Below, piece by piece: positions 7,563 through 16,621 of a stretch of DNA of 64,000 bases. Made by a program: the position numbers and the translations under genes. The notes below the pieces were generated by a model, which saw nothing but the letters and a program-made list of their open reading frames with translations, searched no databases and was not told where the DNA came from. This DNA is from Myxococcales bacterium (lineage in GTDB: Bacteria; Myxococcota_A; UBA9042): the NCBI GenBank assembly GCA_947491025.1, contig CANLIC010000001.1, forward strand, positions 62,001-126,000, given 5' to 3'. Positions within the stretch are counted from its first letter, which is position 1; every line of letters starts with the position of its first letter.

Positions 7563-10295
7563 TCAATTGCAGGGGCCTTCGACCACGACGTCGTCGATGA
7601 ACACGCCCTTCCAGTTCTCGTTCTGGGCGCCGTCGACGGTGTCGAAGTGGAAGCCGATCTGGGTGTCCTTGCCCACCGGGATCTTGACCGTGACCTGGTG
7701 CCACGCGTTCGGTCCGAGCTGGAACTTCGGCAGGGTCCACTGCGTCGTCGTCGGCGCGGGGTCGGAGCTTGCGGACTTGGTGACCACCGACAGCTTGTCG
7801 TAGCCGTCGTTCACCTCGACGTCCCAGAAGAGCCAGAAGCGCAGCGTCAGGCTGGTGGCGCCAGAAGTGGGGAACATCGGCATGAACATCGCCCCGGAGT
7901 TCGCGACCAACGCGCCGGCCGCGTCCTTCGTGAGGATGTCCTTCATGTCCTGCGATCCGTAGTGCAGCGAGCCGGCCGGGCTGTAGGCGAAGCCGGTATC
8001 GGAGCGGAAGCGCCACCGTACGAGGTCGTTGGACTGGGTAGAGACCCAGTCGAGTGGCGGCTTGACGTCGAATTTGTGCTGGAAATACACCTTGACGCAG
8101 CAGTTGGGGATCGGCTCAGCGACACAGGCGCCGCCCTTGCAGTAGTCGTTGGTGCAGTTGCTGCCGTCGTTGCACGCCAACTGCTTGCCGGGGGTGCACT
8201 TGCCGGCCTGACAGGTGTCCGAGACCGAGCACGGGTCGCCGTCGTCGCAGGGCTGGCCGGCGGTGATCGCGACGCTGGCGCAGCCCGTCGTCTTGTTGCA
8301 GCTGTCGGTCGTGCACGGGTTGTTGTCGTTGCAGTACAAGGAGATGCCTGGCGTGCAGGTGCCGGACTTGCAAGCGTCGTTGGCCGTGCAGGCTGAGCTG
8401 TCAGCGTCGCAGCCGAGGCCGTCGGCCTTGGGCGCGGCGACGCAGGCGCCGGTGGCGGCGACGCAGGTGCCGGTGGCGCAGGGGCCGGACTTGCTCGAGC
8501 AGTCGATGGGCTTGTTGCTGGACTTGCAGGTCCCGCCGCCGCACGCGCCACTGCCAGGCTGTTGGCACTTGTCGCCGCTGTCGCAAGCCTTGCCGTCAGC
8601 GCCGGTGGGGCTGTTGACGCACTTCTTGGCCACGGTGTCGCAGCTATCGACGGTGCAAGCGTTCTTGTCGTCGCAGTCCTTGGTCGCCGTGTCGGCCTTG
8701 CAGGGGCAGGTGTTGGTGCTGAGGCACGCGCCGCCTTTGCAGACATCGTTGGTGCAGTCGTCGTTGTCGTTGCACTTGGCGCTGTCGTCGGCGGTCAGGC
8801 TGCAGCCCTTGCCAGCGACGCAGCTGTCCTTGGTGCACGGGTTCTTGTCGTCGCAGGTGGCGTCCTGCGGCGCGTTGGTGCAAGCGCCGGTGGTCTTGTT
8901 GCAGCTGTCGAAGGTGCAGGCGATGCCGTCGTCGCAAGCCTTGGTCACGCCGACGCAGGCACCGTTGGCGCAGCTGTCTTTGTCGGTGCAGGCGTTGTCG
9001 TCGTTGCAGGGCTTGGTCGTCGCCACCTGCTTGCAGCCGCTCTTCGAATCGCAGCCGTCGTCGGTGCAGTCGTTCCCGTCATCGCACTGCGGTGGCTTGC
9101 TACCGGCGCACAGGCCGGACTTGCAAGCGCTCTCGGTCGTGCAGGCGTCGCCGTCGTCGCAGGCGAGGCCGTCAGCGACCGCCGTCGGCTCGCACTTGCC
9201 GGTCGTGGGCTGGCACTCGACCTTGGCACAAGCGGTGTTGCTCTTCTGGTCGCAGGTCACGGCGCTCGCGGCCTTGGTGACGCAGATGCCCTTCTCGCAA
9301 GCCATGGCGCCGAGGCAAAGGTTGGTGCTCTTGCAGTCGGTGTCGGCGCTGCAGGAGCAGGTCGAGGTGCCGACGCAGCCGCCGTCGGCGACGCAGGCAT
9401 CCTTGGCGGTGCAGGTGTTGCCGTCATCGCAGTTGGCGCCGGTGTTGATGCCAGAGGACTTGCAGCCTGCCTTGATGTCGCAGGCGTCCTTGGTGCACGG
9501 GTTCTTGTCGTCGCAGCCGCCGACATCGGCGGTGTGCTTGCAGCCGCTGCCCTTCTCGCAGGTGTCCAAGGTGCAAGCGACGCCATCGCTGCAGTCGATG
9601 GGCTTGCCAGCGCACTTGCCCTCGATGCAGGTGCCATTGTCCGAGCAGGCATCGCTGTCGTCGCAGGAGATGGTGAGGTCGGTGACCGGCTCGTGCACCA
9701 CCGCCTTGCCTTGGTCGCAGTAGTCCTTGGTGCAGGGGTTGCCGTCGTCAAAGTCCTTGGCCACAGCCGCGACACACGCGCCGGCGCTGCACTTCTGCCC
9801 GCAGGTGCCGAGCCCGCAGATCTTGCCGTCGGTCACCGGCGCCTTGGCGCATTGGCCGGCGTCGCCGCAGGTCGCCGTCTCGCACTCGCCTACCACCTCG
9901 CCTGGGTTCTGGCAGGCCGTGCCTTTGGCGGTATCGACCAGTGCGCACGTGCCCTCTTTGCACTTCGGCAAGCGACAGGGCGTGGTGCCTTTGAGGACGC
10001 CGTTGCAGTCGAAGTCGGTGATGCACTGCGGGGTGCCGCCGGCATCGGTGCCACCGCTGTCATTGCCCCCGACGTCGGTGCCCGTCGCGTCGCCGCCGCC
10101 TCCGCCGTCCTGCGTCGCTGCGTCGTCGGCTGCTTCGTCGACCACTTTGACGTTGCCACAGCCCAAGCCACCGATCGCCAAGGCGATCACCGCCGTCGCT
10201 CGCAACATCCACGGCCGCCCGCGCCAAGGTTGGTTCGCTGCAAGGGAACCTGCGGCAGGCAAGACGCCGAAATCAATGCTGCGAACTTCCGTCAT
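7563..10295 (-). CDS. Cys-rich repeat lipoprotein with C-terminal jelly-roll-like domain
   Basis: 910 residues from the ATG at 10295, chosen because AGGGGG lies 6 bp upstream and a promoter-like site sits just above; the ATG at 10208 gives a shorter, textbook lipoprotein signal (C17) and is the alternative. The signal MLRATAVIALAIGGLGC is followed by an Asp/Gly-rich linker. About residues 90-730 hold many short Cys repeats of the type CDDGNPCTxDxC, as in slime-mould/EGF-like surface repeats. The last 175 residues or so, beginning VYFQHKFD, look like a MAM/concanavalin-type beta-sandwich ending FIDDVVVEGPCN. Probably an outer-membrane surface protein; ligand unknown. The radical SAM gene follows after 26 bp. 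Confidence 0.8.
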   Translation of the reverse strand: MTEVRSIDFGVLPAAGSLAANQPWRGRPWMLRATAVIALAIGGLGCGNVKVVDEAADDAATQDGGGGGDATGTDVGGNDSGGTDAGGTPQCITDFDCNGVLKGTTPCRLPKCKEGTCALVDTAKGTACQNPGEVVGECETATCGDAGQCAKAPVTDGKICGLGTCGQKCSAGACVAAVAKDFDDGNPCTKDYCDQGKAVVHEPVTDLTISCDDSDACSDNGTCIEGKCAGKPIDCSDGVACTLDTCEKGSGCKHTADVGGCDDKNPCTKDACDIKAGCKSSGINTGANCDDGNTCTAKDACVADGGCVGTSTCSCSADTDCKSTNLCLGAMACEKGICVTKAASAVTCDQKSNTACAKVECQPTTGKCEPTAVADGLACDDGDACTTESACKSGLCAGSKPPQCDDGNDCTDDGCDSKSGCKQVATTKPCNDDNACTDKDSCANGACVGVTKACDDGIACTFDSCNKTTGACTNAPQDATCDDKNPCTKDSCVAGKGCSLTADDSAKCNDNDDCTNDVCKGGACLSTNTCPCKADTATKDCDDKNACTVDSCDTVAKKCVNSPTGADGKACDSGDKCQQPGSGACGGGTCKSSNKPIDCSSKSGPCATGTCVAATGACVAAPKADGLGCDADSSACTANDACKSGTCTPGISLYCNDNNPCTTDSCNKTTGCASVAITAGQPCDDGDPCSVSDTCQAGKCTPGKQLACNDGSNCTNDYCKGGACVAEPIPNCCVKVYFQHKFDVKPPLDWVSTQSNDLVRWRFRSDTGFAYSPAGSLHYGSQDMKDILTKDAAGALVANSGAMFMPMFPTSGATSLTLRFWLFWDVEVNDGYDKLSVVTKSASSDPAPTTTQWTLPKFQLGPNAWHQVTVKIPVGKDTQIGFHFDTVDGAQNENWKGVFIDDVVVEGPCN
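8100..10020 (-). repeat. Tandem Cys-rich repeats (CDDGNPCT-type)
   Basis: The protein alternates CD(D/S)GxxCT and DxCxxxxGC units with roughly 20-45 residue spacing over about 640 residues. The repeat gives long antisense open frames on the plus strand, which are artefacts. Disulfide pairing is expected but not shown. Confidence 0.75.
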
Positions 10296-10338
10296 GTGTC
10301 GCCCCCTACGCCGCGTCTGCAGACACAGCCCTGTGCCA

Positions 10339-10369
10339 ATCATAACGATGGCGCAGGCCGACGCCACAA
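10339..10369 (-). promoter_or_regulatory. Possible promoter for the Cys-rich lipoprotein gene
   Basis: Minus-strand TTGTGG (10369-10364), a long 19-bp spacer and TATGAT (10344-10339). The start of transcription would be near 10332, about 37 nt above the ATG at 10295. The spacer is suboptimal, so this is tentative. Confidence 0.35.
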
Positions 10370-10427
10370 TCCTGGCCGATTTCTCAGCGGGTGCAACAAC
10401 GAGGCGCTGCAGCGGGCGTCGGCAGAC

Positions 10428-13103
10428 TCAGAAGCCTTCGATCACACGGCGAACGACTTCCACCGCAGGACCGCCGCTGCGGCCCGCGATCGCGAGCGCC
10501 TCCGCGAGGCGGGCGCCGGCGCGGGCGCCGACCTCGGCGTCGTCCGGCGTGACGCGGGGTTCGAGCTGGCCGACCAGCAGCAGCCAGGCGCCCAGCGCTG
10601 GCCCGCCGCGCGTCCTCGCCAACGTCTCGGCGCAAAGCGCCTCCTCGAGCGCGAGGGAAGGCGGTCCGCTGCGCGCCATGCACTCGACGCGCAGCAACGC
10701 CGCATCGAGGCGCAGGGCCGGCGCAAAGGGCGTCTTTGCCAACGCCTGCAGGGCCGCGACTTCGTTCGCGACGCTGGCCAAGGCCGCCCGCGCCTCGGGC
10801 GTCGGCCCGCCGGCGATCGCGGTATCGGCGCGCAAGCGCAGGTGATCGATGGCCAATTGCAACGCGTCGCTCGCCGATGCGGGAGCGGTGGCGCTGACCC
10901 GCATCAGCCGCGTCCGCCTGCCGGCGAGCGTCGGGTCGGCAACCGCAGCCGCGCGGGCCGCCAGCCAGGTGAGGCGCGGGTCGCCGAGCGCCTGCGCCCT
11001 CTGCAACGCGGCGTCGAGTCGCTCTTGGGCGCGCGCGACCTGGCCGGACTGACGCAGCAAGTCGGCCTCCGCCATCATCGCCTGCACGGCGACGCGGCCC
11101 ACCGAGGGACCCACGTCGTCGGCCGCGGCGCTGGCCTGGCGCAATGAGAGCGTCGCCTCGTCCCAGCGCCCGAGGCGCGAAAGCGCCTGGCCCAGGCCAA
11201 GGAGGCAGCGCGCCGTCGATTCGGGGGCCGCGGCGCGTTGGGTCAGCGGCAAGGCCTGCGCGGCCTCCGCGACAGCACGTGCCGGCTCCGGGCTGGCGGC
11301 GAGCGCCTCCACCAGCGCGACGTGGACCTGGGCGCGGTGCCGCAGCAAGGGCGAGCGGCTGGAAATGTCGAGCGCGGCGTGGGCGCGCGCGACGGCGGCG
11401 TCGCTGGCCTCAAGCCACGCGTCGCGGGTCTCGGCCTCGGCCTGGCGACGGAGCTCGAGACGCGCGATGGCAAGCTCCAACGCGATCTCGAGGCCGATCG
11501 GCGCACCGGCGGTCGGAGCGGTGGCGGCGGCACGGGCGGCCTCCAATCGCTGGCGCCGCGCCTGCCATGCGATCCCCGGTTCAAGGCCAAGTCCTTCGCG
11601 GGCGGCGGCGATGTCCTCGCGCAACAGCGTGGCGTGCAGCGCGAGCGTGGCATGGACGGGCTCCCTCGATGCGCTGGCGGCGGAGACGGCGCCGCGGACA
11701 GCAGCGCCAGCGTCGACGACGGCCGGGCCAGGGACGAGCGCGAGTCCCGTCGCAGACATGCGGTCCGGGCCGAAGGCAGCGTCCAGATGCGCCTCCGCGC
11801 TCCCCGGTTCGCCGGCGGCGAGCGCGATCTGGGCCGCCAGGAGCGCACTGCGCTGCAGCGCTTCAACCGCAGGGGCAAACGGGCCCGTCGCCACCCTAGC
11901 GGGCGCCCCTCCAGCGGCAGCACCGGCACCGTCGGCCAGCGCAGTGCGCAACGCCACCGCCTGTCGGCTGGCGTGCAACCCTGGGCCGAGGGCAAAGGTC
12001 CGCAGCGAGAGCGCCGCAAAAGCCTCAAGCCGCGCCGCGTGCAGCGCCGGCAGAGCGGCCACCGCCGCCGGGGGCTCCTCGGCCGCCAGGGCGAGCGCCT
12101 CTTCCCACTGCTCGTCGTCGATGAGCGCCAGAGTCAGCTCGATGCGAACCGACCAGCCGAGGAGCTGCATCCCGTGGCGCTGACAAAGGCTGTCGGCCCG
12201 CCGCAGGGAGGCCACGGCTGCCCGCGGGTCACCCTCTCGACGGCCGACAGCAGCGTCGAGCCGCAGGGCCTGCACGACGAGGCCTGGCTCCTGCAACGCG
12301 GCAGCGGCTTCGATGATCGCGGGCAATCCGAGACGCACCGCACCGAGCTGGCCACCACGCAGCTCGCGCCGCATCCGCCACAGCGCCAAGGTGACCATGG
12401 CCGTCTGCTGTTGGTCGGCGGCGCGCGCCTGCGATCGTGCCGTCTCGGCCGCTTCAGGCGTCGCATCGGTGGCCGCGCCAGCGGCGTCGCCGAGGGCATG
12501 GGCCGGCGACGCAGCGAGGCGCAGCTGCGCAGCCGCTTCCAACGGGCCCTCGCCGTCGGCGTCAGAGGGGGCGCCGCCGCCGAGGCCGAGGCCCACGGCC
12601 AGCGCTGGCGTCTCGCCGGCGACTTGCAACAACGAGATCAAGGCGCGCGCGGCGACGGGCGTCGCTCCGCACGCATCGGCCAGCGCGATGGCGCCACGCC
12701 ACCAACCGACGGCCGCGGCCTCAGCACCAGCGGCGCAGGCGAGATCGCCGAGCAACAGGCTGGCGGTGGCGGCGCCAGCGGTCCGCTGCCCGCGCTCGAA
12801 GAAGCCAAGGGCGGCTCCGAGATCGCCGTCGGCGTCGGTCAATGCGGCGCGCTCGAGGTGCAAGGCGCCGCGCTCAAGGCGCAGCCAGCCGATGGCCTCA
12901 GCGTGATCGGCCGTGAGCGCGACCTGCATGCCCGGGGCGGCCAGCGCCAGGTCGAGCAGGGCCAGGGCCTCGTCGACCCGCCCGTCCCCGCGAAGGGCGC
13001 GCGCCAGATCCAAGGTCGCGACGTCGACGATGGTCGCGGACATCCCTTCGCCCGCGCCGGCGGCTACAGCGTCGCCGTCATCGTCGGGCGCGTGGGCGGT
13101 CAT
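10428..13103 (-). CDS. Ala-rich TPR-type helical repeat protein
   Basis: 891 residues from the ATG at 13103, which has GAGGAG 6 bp upstream; the open frame extends further upstream but that part is Arg-rich shadow sequence. No signal peptide or membrane segment is evident. Almost the whole protein is helical with TPR-like pairs (for example ALGFFERGQRTAGAATASLL and LGLGQALSRLGRWDEATLSL), giving perhaps fifteen or more degenerate repeats. It is likely a cytoplasmic scaffold. It is the last gene of the probable operon that starts at 18174, 47 bp behind the barrel-protein gene. No enzymatic motif seen; function unknown. Confidence 0.75.
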   Translation of the reverse strand: MTAHAPDDDGDAVAAGAGEGMSATIVDVATLDLARALRGDGRVDEALALLDLALAAPGMQVALTADHAEAIGWLRLERGALHLERAALTDADGDLGAALGFFERGQRTAGAATASLLLGDLACAAGAEAAAVGWWRGAIALADACGATPVAARALISLLQVAGETPALAVGLGLGGGAPSDADGEGPLEAAAQLRLAASPAHALGDAAGAATDATPEAAETARSQARAADQQQTAMVTLALWRMRRELRGGQLGAVRLGLPAIIEAAAALQEPGLVVQALRLDAAVGRREGDPRAAVASLRRADSLCQRHGMQLLGWSVRIELTLALIDDEQWEEALALAAEEPPAAVAALPALHAARLEAFAALSLRTFALGPGLHASRQAVALRTALADGAGAAAGGAPARVATGPFAPAVEALQRSALLAAQIALAAGEPGSAEAHLDAAFGPDRMSATGLALVPGPAVVDAGAAVRGAVSAASASREPVHATLALHATLLREDIAAAREGLGLEPGIAWQARRQRLEAARAAATAPTAGAPIGLEIALELAIARLELRRQAEAETRDAWLEASDAAVARAHAALDISSRSPLLRHRAQVHVALVEALAASPEPARAVAEAAQALPLTQRAAAPESTARCLLGLGQALSRLGRWDEATLSLRQASAAADDVGPSVGRVAVQAMMAEADLLRQSGQVARAQERLDAALQRAQALGDPRLTWLAARAAAVADPTLAGRRTRLMRVSATAPASASDALQLAIDHLRLRADTAIAGGPTPEARAALASVANEVAALQALAKTPFAPALRLDAALLRVECMARSGPPSLALEEALCAETLARTRGGPALGAWLLLVGQLEPRVTPDDAEVGARAGARLAEALAIAGRSGGPAVEVVRRVIEGF

Positions 13104-13150
13104 GGCGGCTCCTCGGGCCGATTGCCGGCGATGGCGGCCGACTTTGCGGC

Positions 13151-14146
13151 CTAGCCGCCGAGAACATACGGGATCCCGACGACAAGCGACAGCGCAAAGC
13201 GGAAGCGCGACGGCTGCGCCGGGTCGAACTCGAACGCGGCGTCGACGCCGTAGCGCTCGATTCGCACGCCCAGGCCGCCGGCGATGAGCTGGCGAGCCAC
13301 CGATCCGGGATCCAGGCGCCAACCGGCGCGCACCTGCACCACGCCGGCGATGGCGACCGTCGCACCGGCGTGCCATTGCGCCACGGCGTCGTCGAGGCGC
13401 CACAGGGCGTCGGCAGCGAGCAGGACGGGGCCGGCGCTGATGGCGAGGCCGCCGCCGACACGGCTCGTGGTCTCAGCGCGGGCTGCAGCGGAGTCTTCGA
13501 CGTGCGTGATGTCGCGCCACACGGCGCCGAGATGCACCACGTCGCCGAGCGAGGCCGCCAGCCCGAGATCGCCGGTCCAGCCGCTGAAGCTGCGTTTCTT
13601 CTCGCCGCCGCCGGCCCCGAGATCGAGGCCCAGCCTTCGCAGGCAGCCGCCGAGGACAAAGGAGCCCGAGTCGCCATGCAGGCCGAGGGCGATGCCGCTG
13701 CGCCAATCCGAACCGCTGCGGGTGCGGCCATCGGCGCGTTCGCCGGTCTCGAAGGAGTAGACGGTGCCGCCGGCGACGCCGCCGCGGTTGCCGTCGACCG
13801 ATCCGACCCAGAAGCCGGTGCGCCCGGGCCGTTGATCGCGCGCGAGTCCGATCTCGATGTTCTGCCCGGGCTGGGCAGAGAGCGCGGCGGGATTGGTGAA
13901 CAGGGCGCCCGTCCCCAGTGCGGCGGCGATGCCGGCGCCAGCCATGCCTCGCAGCGAGGGTGGCATCGCGCCGGGCTCGCGGGCGTCCCAAGCGAGCGCG
14001 CTTTGGGCAGGGAGGCAGGCGATGGCGCAAAGCGCAGTGGCGATCGCGGCTGGGCCACCGCCGACGCGAAGCAGCGGACCGAAGTCCAAGAGCAGGCGGG
14101 ACCGCGACCGCGAGTCGTTGCGGCTGGGCCGCGCGTTCGGGCGCAT
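13151..14146 (-). CDS. Predicted outer-membrane beta-barrel, PorV/FadL-like
   Basis: 331 residues. The ATG at 14146 overlaps the TGA of the MlaC-like gene (TGATG), so translation is coupled. A long signal peptide ends near ALAWDARE. The mature N-terminus, SLRGMAGAGIAAALGTGAL then FTNPAALSAQP, matches the RGMGGAxxA...NPAxL hatch region of OmpP1/FadL and PorV/PorQ-like barrels. The rest alternates short amphipathic strands with Gly/Asp turns and ends in an aromatic/hydrophobic strand. FadL relatives move hydrophobic molecules across the outer membrane, and PorV relatives serve secretion. The MlaC and TolC neighbours favour hydrophobe traffic, but that is inference. Confidence 0.7.
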   Translation of the reverse strand: MRPNARPSRNDSRSRSRLLLDFGPLLRVGGGPAAIATALCAIACLPAQSALAWDAREPGAMPPSLRGMAGAGIAAALGTGALFTNPAALSAQPGQNIEIGLARDQRPGRTGFWVGSVDGNRGGVAGGTVYSFETGERADGRTRSGSDWRSGIALGLHGDSGSFVLGGCLRRLGLDLGAGGGEKKRSFSGWTGDLGLAASLGDVVHLGAVWRDITHVEDSAAARAETTSRVGGGLAISAGPVLLAADALWRLDDAVAQWHAGATVAIAGVVQVRAGWRLDPGSVARQLIAGGLGVRIERYGVDAAFEFDPAQPSRFRFALSLVVGIPYVLGG

Positions 14147-14973
14147 CACTTGTCCTCGCGCCGCTGAAGACGCGAGATGAGGCCGGGCCAGCCTTCGGCA
14201 TCGACGATGCGTTGGAACGACTTGCGCCAGGTCGAGAGCTGCGAGGTGTCGTCGACCACGACATCGTAGAGCTTCCAGGCGCCGCCGACTGCGTGGAGCG
14301 AGTAGCCGACCTCCGAGCGCGTGCGGTCGATGGTGAGCCGCGTGCGGACCTGCAGGCGACCCTCTTTGCCAGCGCGCGGCGCCGCGTCGACCTCGATCTG
14401 CACGCGCTTGCCGGGGCGAAAGCGCTTGACGTAGGTGCGGTCGAACATCTTGCGCAGCAGGGCCGTGTACTCGGCGCGCTCCTTGGGGCTCCGGGCGTTC
14501 CACACCGCCGCCGGCAGCGCCCGCCGCGCCATCTCGTCGTGATCGACGACGCCGTCGAGCTGGCGGCCGATCTCCGTGTGCATGGCGTCGATGTTCTTGG
14601 AGCGCTGTGCGATCTCGTCCAGCTGCGTGGCGAGGCTCCGAATCAAGGCCACGGCCGCTTCGGGCGTCGGCGCGGGGACAGGCGCGCCTGCCGGCGGGGC
14701 CACAACCGGGGGGGCTGAGGCGGCGGCAGGAGCGGCTGCGGCACTGGGCGCCGCAGCCGCAGACTTTCCGCCCTCGATCTTGGCGACCTTGGTGCCCTTG
14801 GCAGGCTTGGTCGCCTTCGCGGTCGAGACCTTGGTCGGCGCAGCCTTCGTGCCCGCGGCTGCGGCGCCAAGGGGCAGCGCCAGGGCCATGGCGCCCGCGA
14901 GCAGGCGCGGCAGCCACTGGACGCGACGGGCCAGCTGCGGTCGCGCGACAAGGGTCGTGGCGGGGTGCGTCAT
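14146..14973 (-). CDS. MlaC/Ttg2D-type phospholipid-carrier-like protein
   Basis: 275 residues from the ATG at 14973 with GGAGG 8 bp upstream. A signal peptide (to about residue 40) is followed by a Lys/Ala/Pro-rich linker of roughly 70 residues that is not found in typical MlaC. The C-terminal 190 residues match the family well: RSLATQLDEIAQRS, VVDHDEMARRALPAAVW, LLRKMFDRTYVKRF, VGYSLHAVGGAWKLYDVVVD, LISRLQ. Such proteins carry phospholipids in the periplasm between outer and inner membranes. No MlaFEDB genes are in the window, so it may work with a different partner, perhaps the barrel protein it overlaps. Confidence 0.85.
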   Translation of the reverse strand: MTHPATTLVARPQLARRVQWLPRLLAGAMALALPLGAAAAGTKAAPTKVSTAKATKPAKGTKVAKIEGGKSAAAAPSAAAAPAAASAPPVVAPPAGAPVPAPTPEAAVALIRSLATQLDEIAQRSKNIDAMHTEIGRQLDGVVDHDEMARRALPAAVWNARSPKERAEYTALLRKMFDRTYVKRFRPGKRVQIEVDAAPRAGKEGRLQVRTRLTIDRTRSEVGYSLHAVGGAWKLYDVVVDDTSQLSTWRKSFQRIVDAEGWPGLISRLQRREDK

Positions 14974-15052
14974 CAACGTTGCCTCCGGGCGCCGTTGGTG
15001 GCGCTGCTCGATGCAACGCCGCAGTGGCACCGGCCATTCGGCGAGCCGGTGC

Positions 15053-16621
15053 TCACGGGCGCCCCGGGGCCAGGCCGGCAGCGGGCGCGGCCTCTGGCTG
15101 CTTGGGCGCTGGCATGTCTCGGACGTCGACGCCGATGGCGCGGCTCAGGGCAGCGACTGCGACATGGTAACGGTAGAGGTTCTCGGTGTGAGCCAGCCGG
15201 CGCCGCAGGTAGGACTCGACCGCGGTGGTTGCGGCGGCTCGGGTGCCGAGCCCCTTGTCGGCGAGGTCGATGGCGCTGGTCATCTGGGCCCGCACCGATC
15301 GCTGCGCCGCGTCGTGCAGCACGCTGAGCTCGCCGAGGTCCAACATCTCTCGCACGGCGTTGCGGACATCGGCCCGCATTTTCTGCCGCTCGACCTGCAT
15401 CTCGGCCCGCTCGCGCCGCATGTCGAACTCGGTCTGTTCGATGCGCTCGAGCTGGCGAAAGAGGTCGATGCGCCAGCGCAAGGCCAGACCGGCGCCGGAC
15501 TGCGTGGGGTTGTTGGGGTTGTCGGCCAGCGAGTCGTCGGTCTGCGCTGTCCCTGGGGCGTAGGTGTAGGCGAAGCGCGCGGTGAGCACGAGATCGGGCA
15601 GCAGGCGGTTGCGCTCGAGCCGCACCTGCTCCAGCCGCAGCAAGAGGCCGCGCCGCCGCGCCAGCTCGCGCGGCTGGTTGGCGACGGCGAGCGTCTCGTA
15701 CGCGGCGACAGGCAGCGGGGCAAAGCCGGGCTCAGGCAGCTCCTCATCGGCGGTGGTGATGCGCCATGGCAGATCGAGACCGAGCGCGAAGCGCAGCGCG
15801 TCCTGGGCGAGATCGCGGGCCCGCAGCGCGGCGCGGAGCTTTTCCTCGAATTCAACTTGACTCACACGAAGTTTGATGAGGTCTGCGGCGTCGAAGCTCT
15901 CATCGCCGTCGTCGCGCAGGGCCTCCAGCCGTGCCCGCTCCTTGTGGAGCTGCTCGCGTCCCTTGCGGGCGAGCTCGTCAATACCCGACGCCATGACCAG
16001 GCCGTAGTAGGCGCGTTCTACCTGGTAATCCAGCTCCGACTCGACGACACGACGGGTTGCCTCAGCGACCTGGATGCCTTGCCGCGCCATGGCCGTCAGC
16101 GCATCGAGCTTGCCGAAGGTGAAGAGCGTCTGGACGAGGGAGATCTGACCGGTGGCGAGGGGCCGGAGGTCCATCCAGTCGTAGTCCTGCAGGTAGCTCG
16201 AGCCGTCGGTGCCTTCGATGCGGGTGGGGATGACGGTGGCAAAGCCGCTGGCCTCGATGGTTGGGAACCAGGCACTCTTGGCCTCAGAGAGGCGAGCCTT
16301 GACGTTGTCGACGCCGGCGCGTGCGCCGCGCAAGATCGGCGAGCGGCGACGGACCAGCGCCTTGGCCGCCGCGAGATCGACGCGGAGCACGTGATCGTCG
16401 GTCACAGTCGCGCCGGCGGGCAGGACGCCGAGGCCCTGGTTCGCGGGCGGCTCGGCCTTCGCCGCATTCGGCAGCCACAGGGCCCAACAGGCGGCGGCGC
16501 GCAAGGCCCACGCACGGGCTTGCCGTGCACAGGTTGCTCGGTCGGAGCGGCGATCTGGGCTTGGATGGACCCAATCTCGCCGTCCCGCTGGCCAAAGCGA
16601 CGTCTCTTGAAGCGCCGTCAT
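15053..16621 (-). CDS. TolC-family outer-membrane efflux protein
   Basis: 522 residues; the ATG at 16621 overlaps the TGA of the oxidoreductase gene (TGATG). A signal region ends near NAAKA|EP. Two OEP repeats of long alpha-helical hairpins are visible, e.g. AAKALVRRRSPILRGARAG and NPTQSGAGLALRWRID with coiled-coil helices such as RRERAEMQVERQKMRADVR. The family forms trimeric channels through the outer membrane for type I secretion or RND/MFS/ABC efflux. No dedicated inner-membrane pump lies in this operon; it could serve a pump encoded elsewhere, or the MlaC-like protein. Distinct from the CusC-like protein at 26760. Confidence 0.85.
   Translation of the reverse strand: MTALQETSLWPAGRRDWVHPSPDRRSDRATCARQARAWALRAAACWALWLPNAAKAEPPANQGLGVLPAGATVTDDHVLRVDLAAAKALVRRRSPILRGARAGVDNVKARLSEAKSAWFPTIEASGFATVIPTRIEGTDGSSYLQDYDWMDLRPLATGQISLVQTLFTFGKLDALTAMARQGIQVAEATRRVVESELDYQVERAYYGLVMASGIDELARKGREQLHKERARLEALRDDGDESFDAADLIKLRVSQVEFEEKLRAALRARDLAQDALRFALGLDLPWRITTADEELPEPGFAPLPVAAYETLAVANQPRELARRRGLLLRLEQVRLERNRLLPDLVLTARFAYTYAPGTAQTDDSLADNPNNPTQSGAGLALRWRIDLFRQLERIEQTEFDMRRERAEMQVERQKMRADVRNAVREMLDLGELSVLHDAAQRSVRAQMTSAIDLADKGLGTRAAATTAVESYLRRRLAHTENLYRYHVAVAALSRAIGVDVRDMPAPKQPEAAPAAGLAPGRP

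Noticed and set aside
7537-8016. Longer start for the radical SAM protein
   Set aside because: The extension overlaps the upstream Cys-rich lipoprotein gene and is Arg-rich shadow sequence; family similarity begins after the ATG at 7536.
8215-11147. Long plus-strand open frames opposite the Cys-rich lipoprotein
   Set aside because: They run antisense to the repeats, have no signal or domain, and mirror the repeat structure; the minus-strand protein has a signal, Cys repeats and a recognisable C-terminus.
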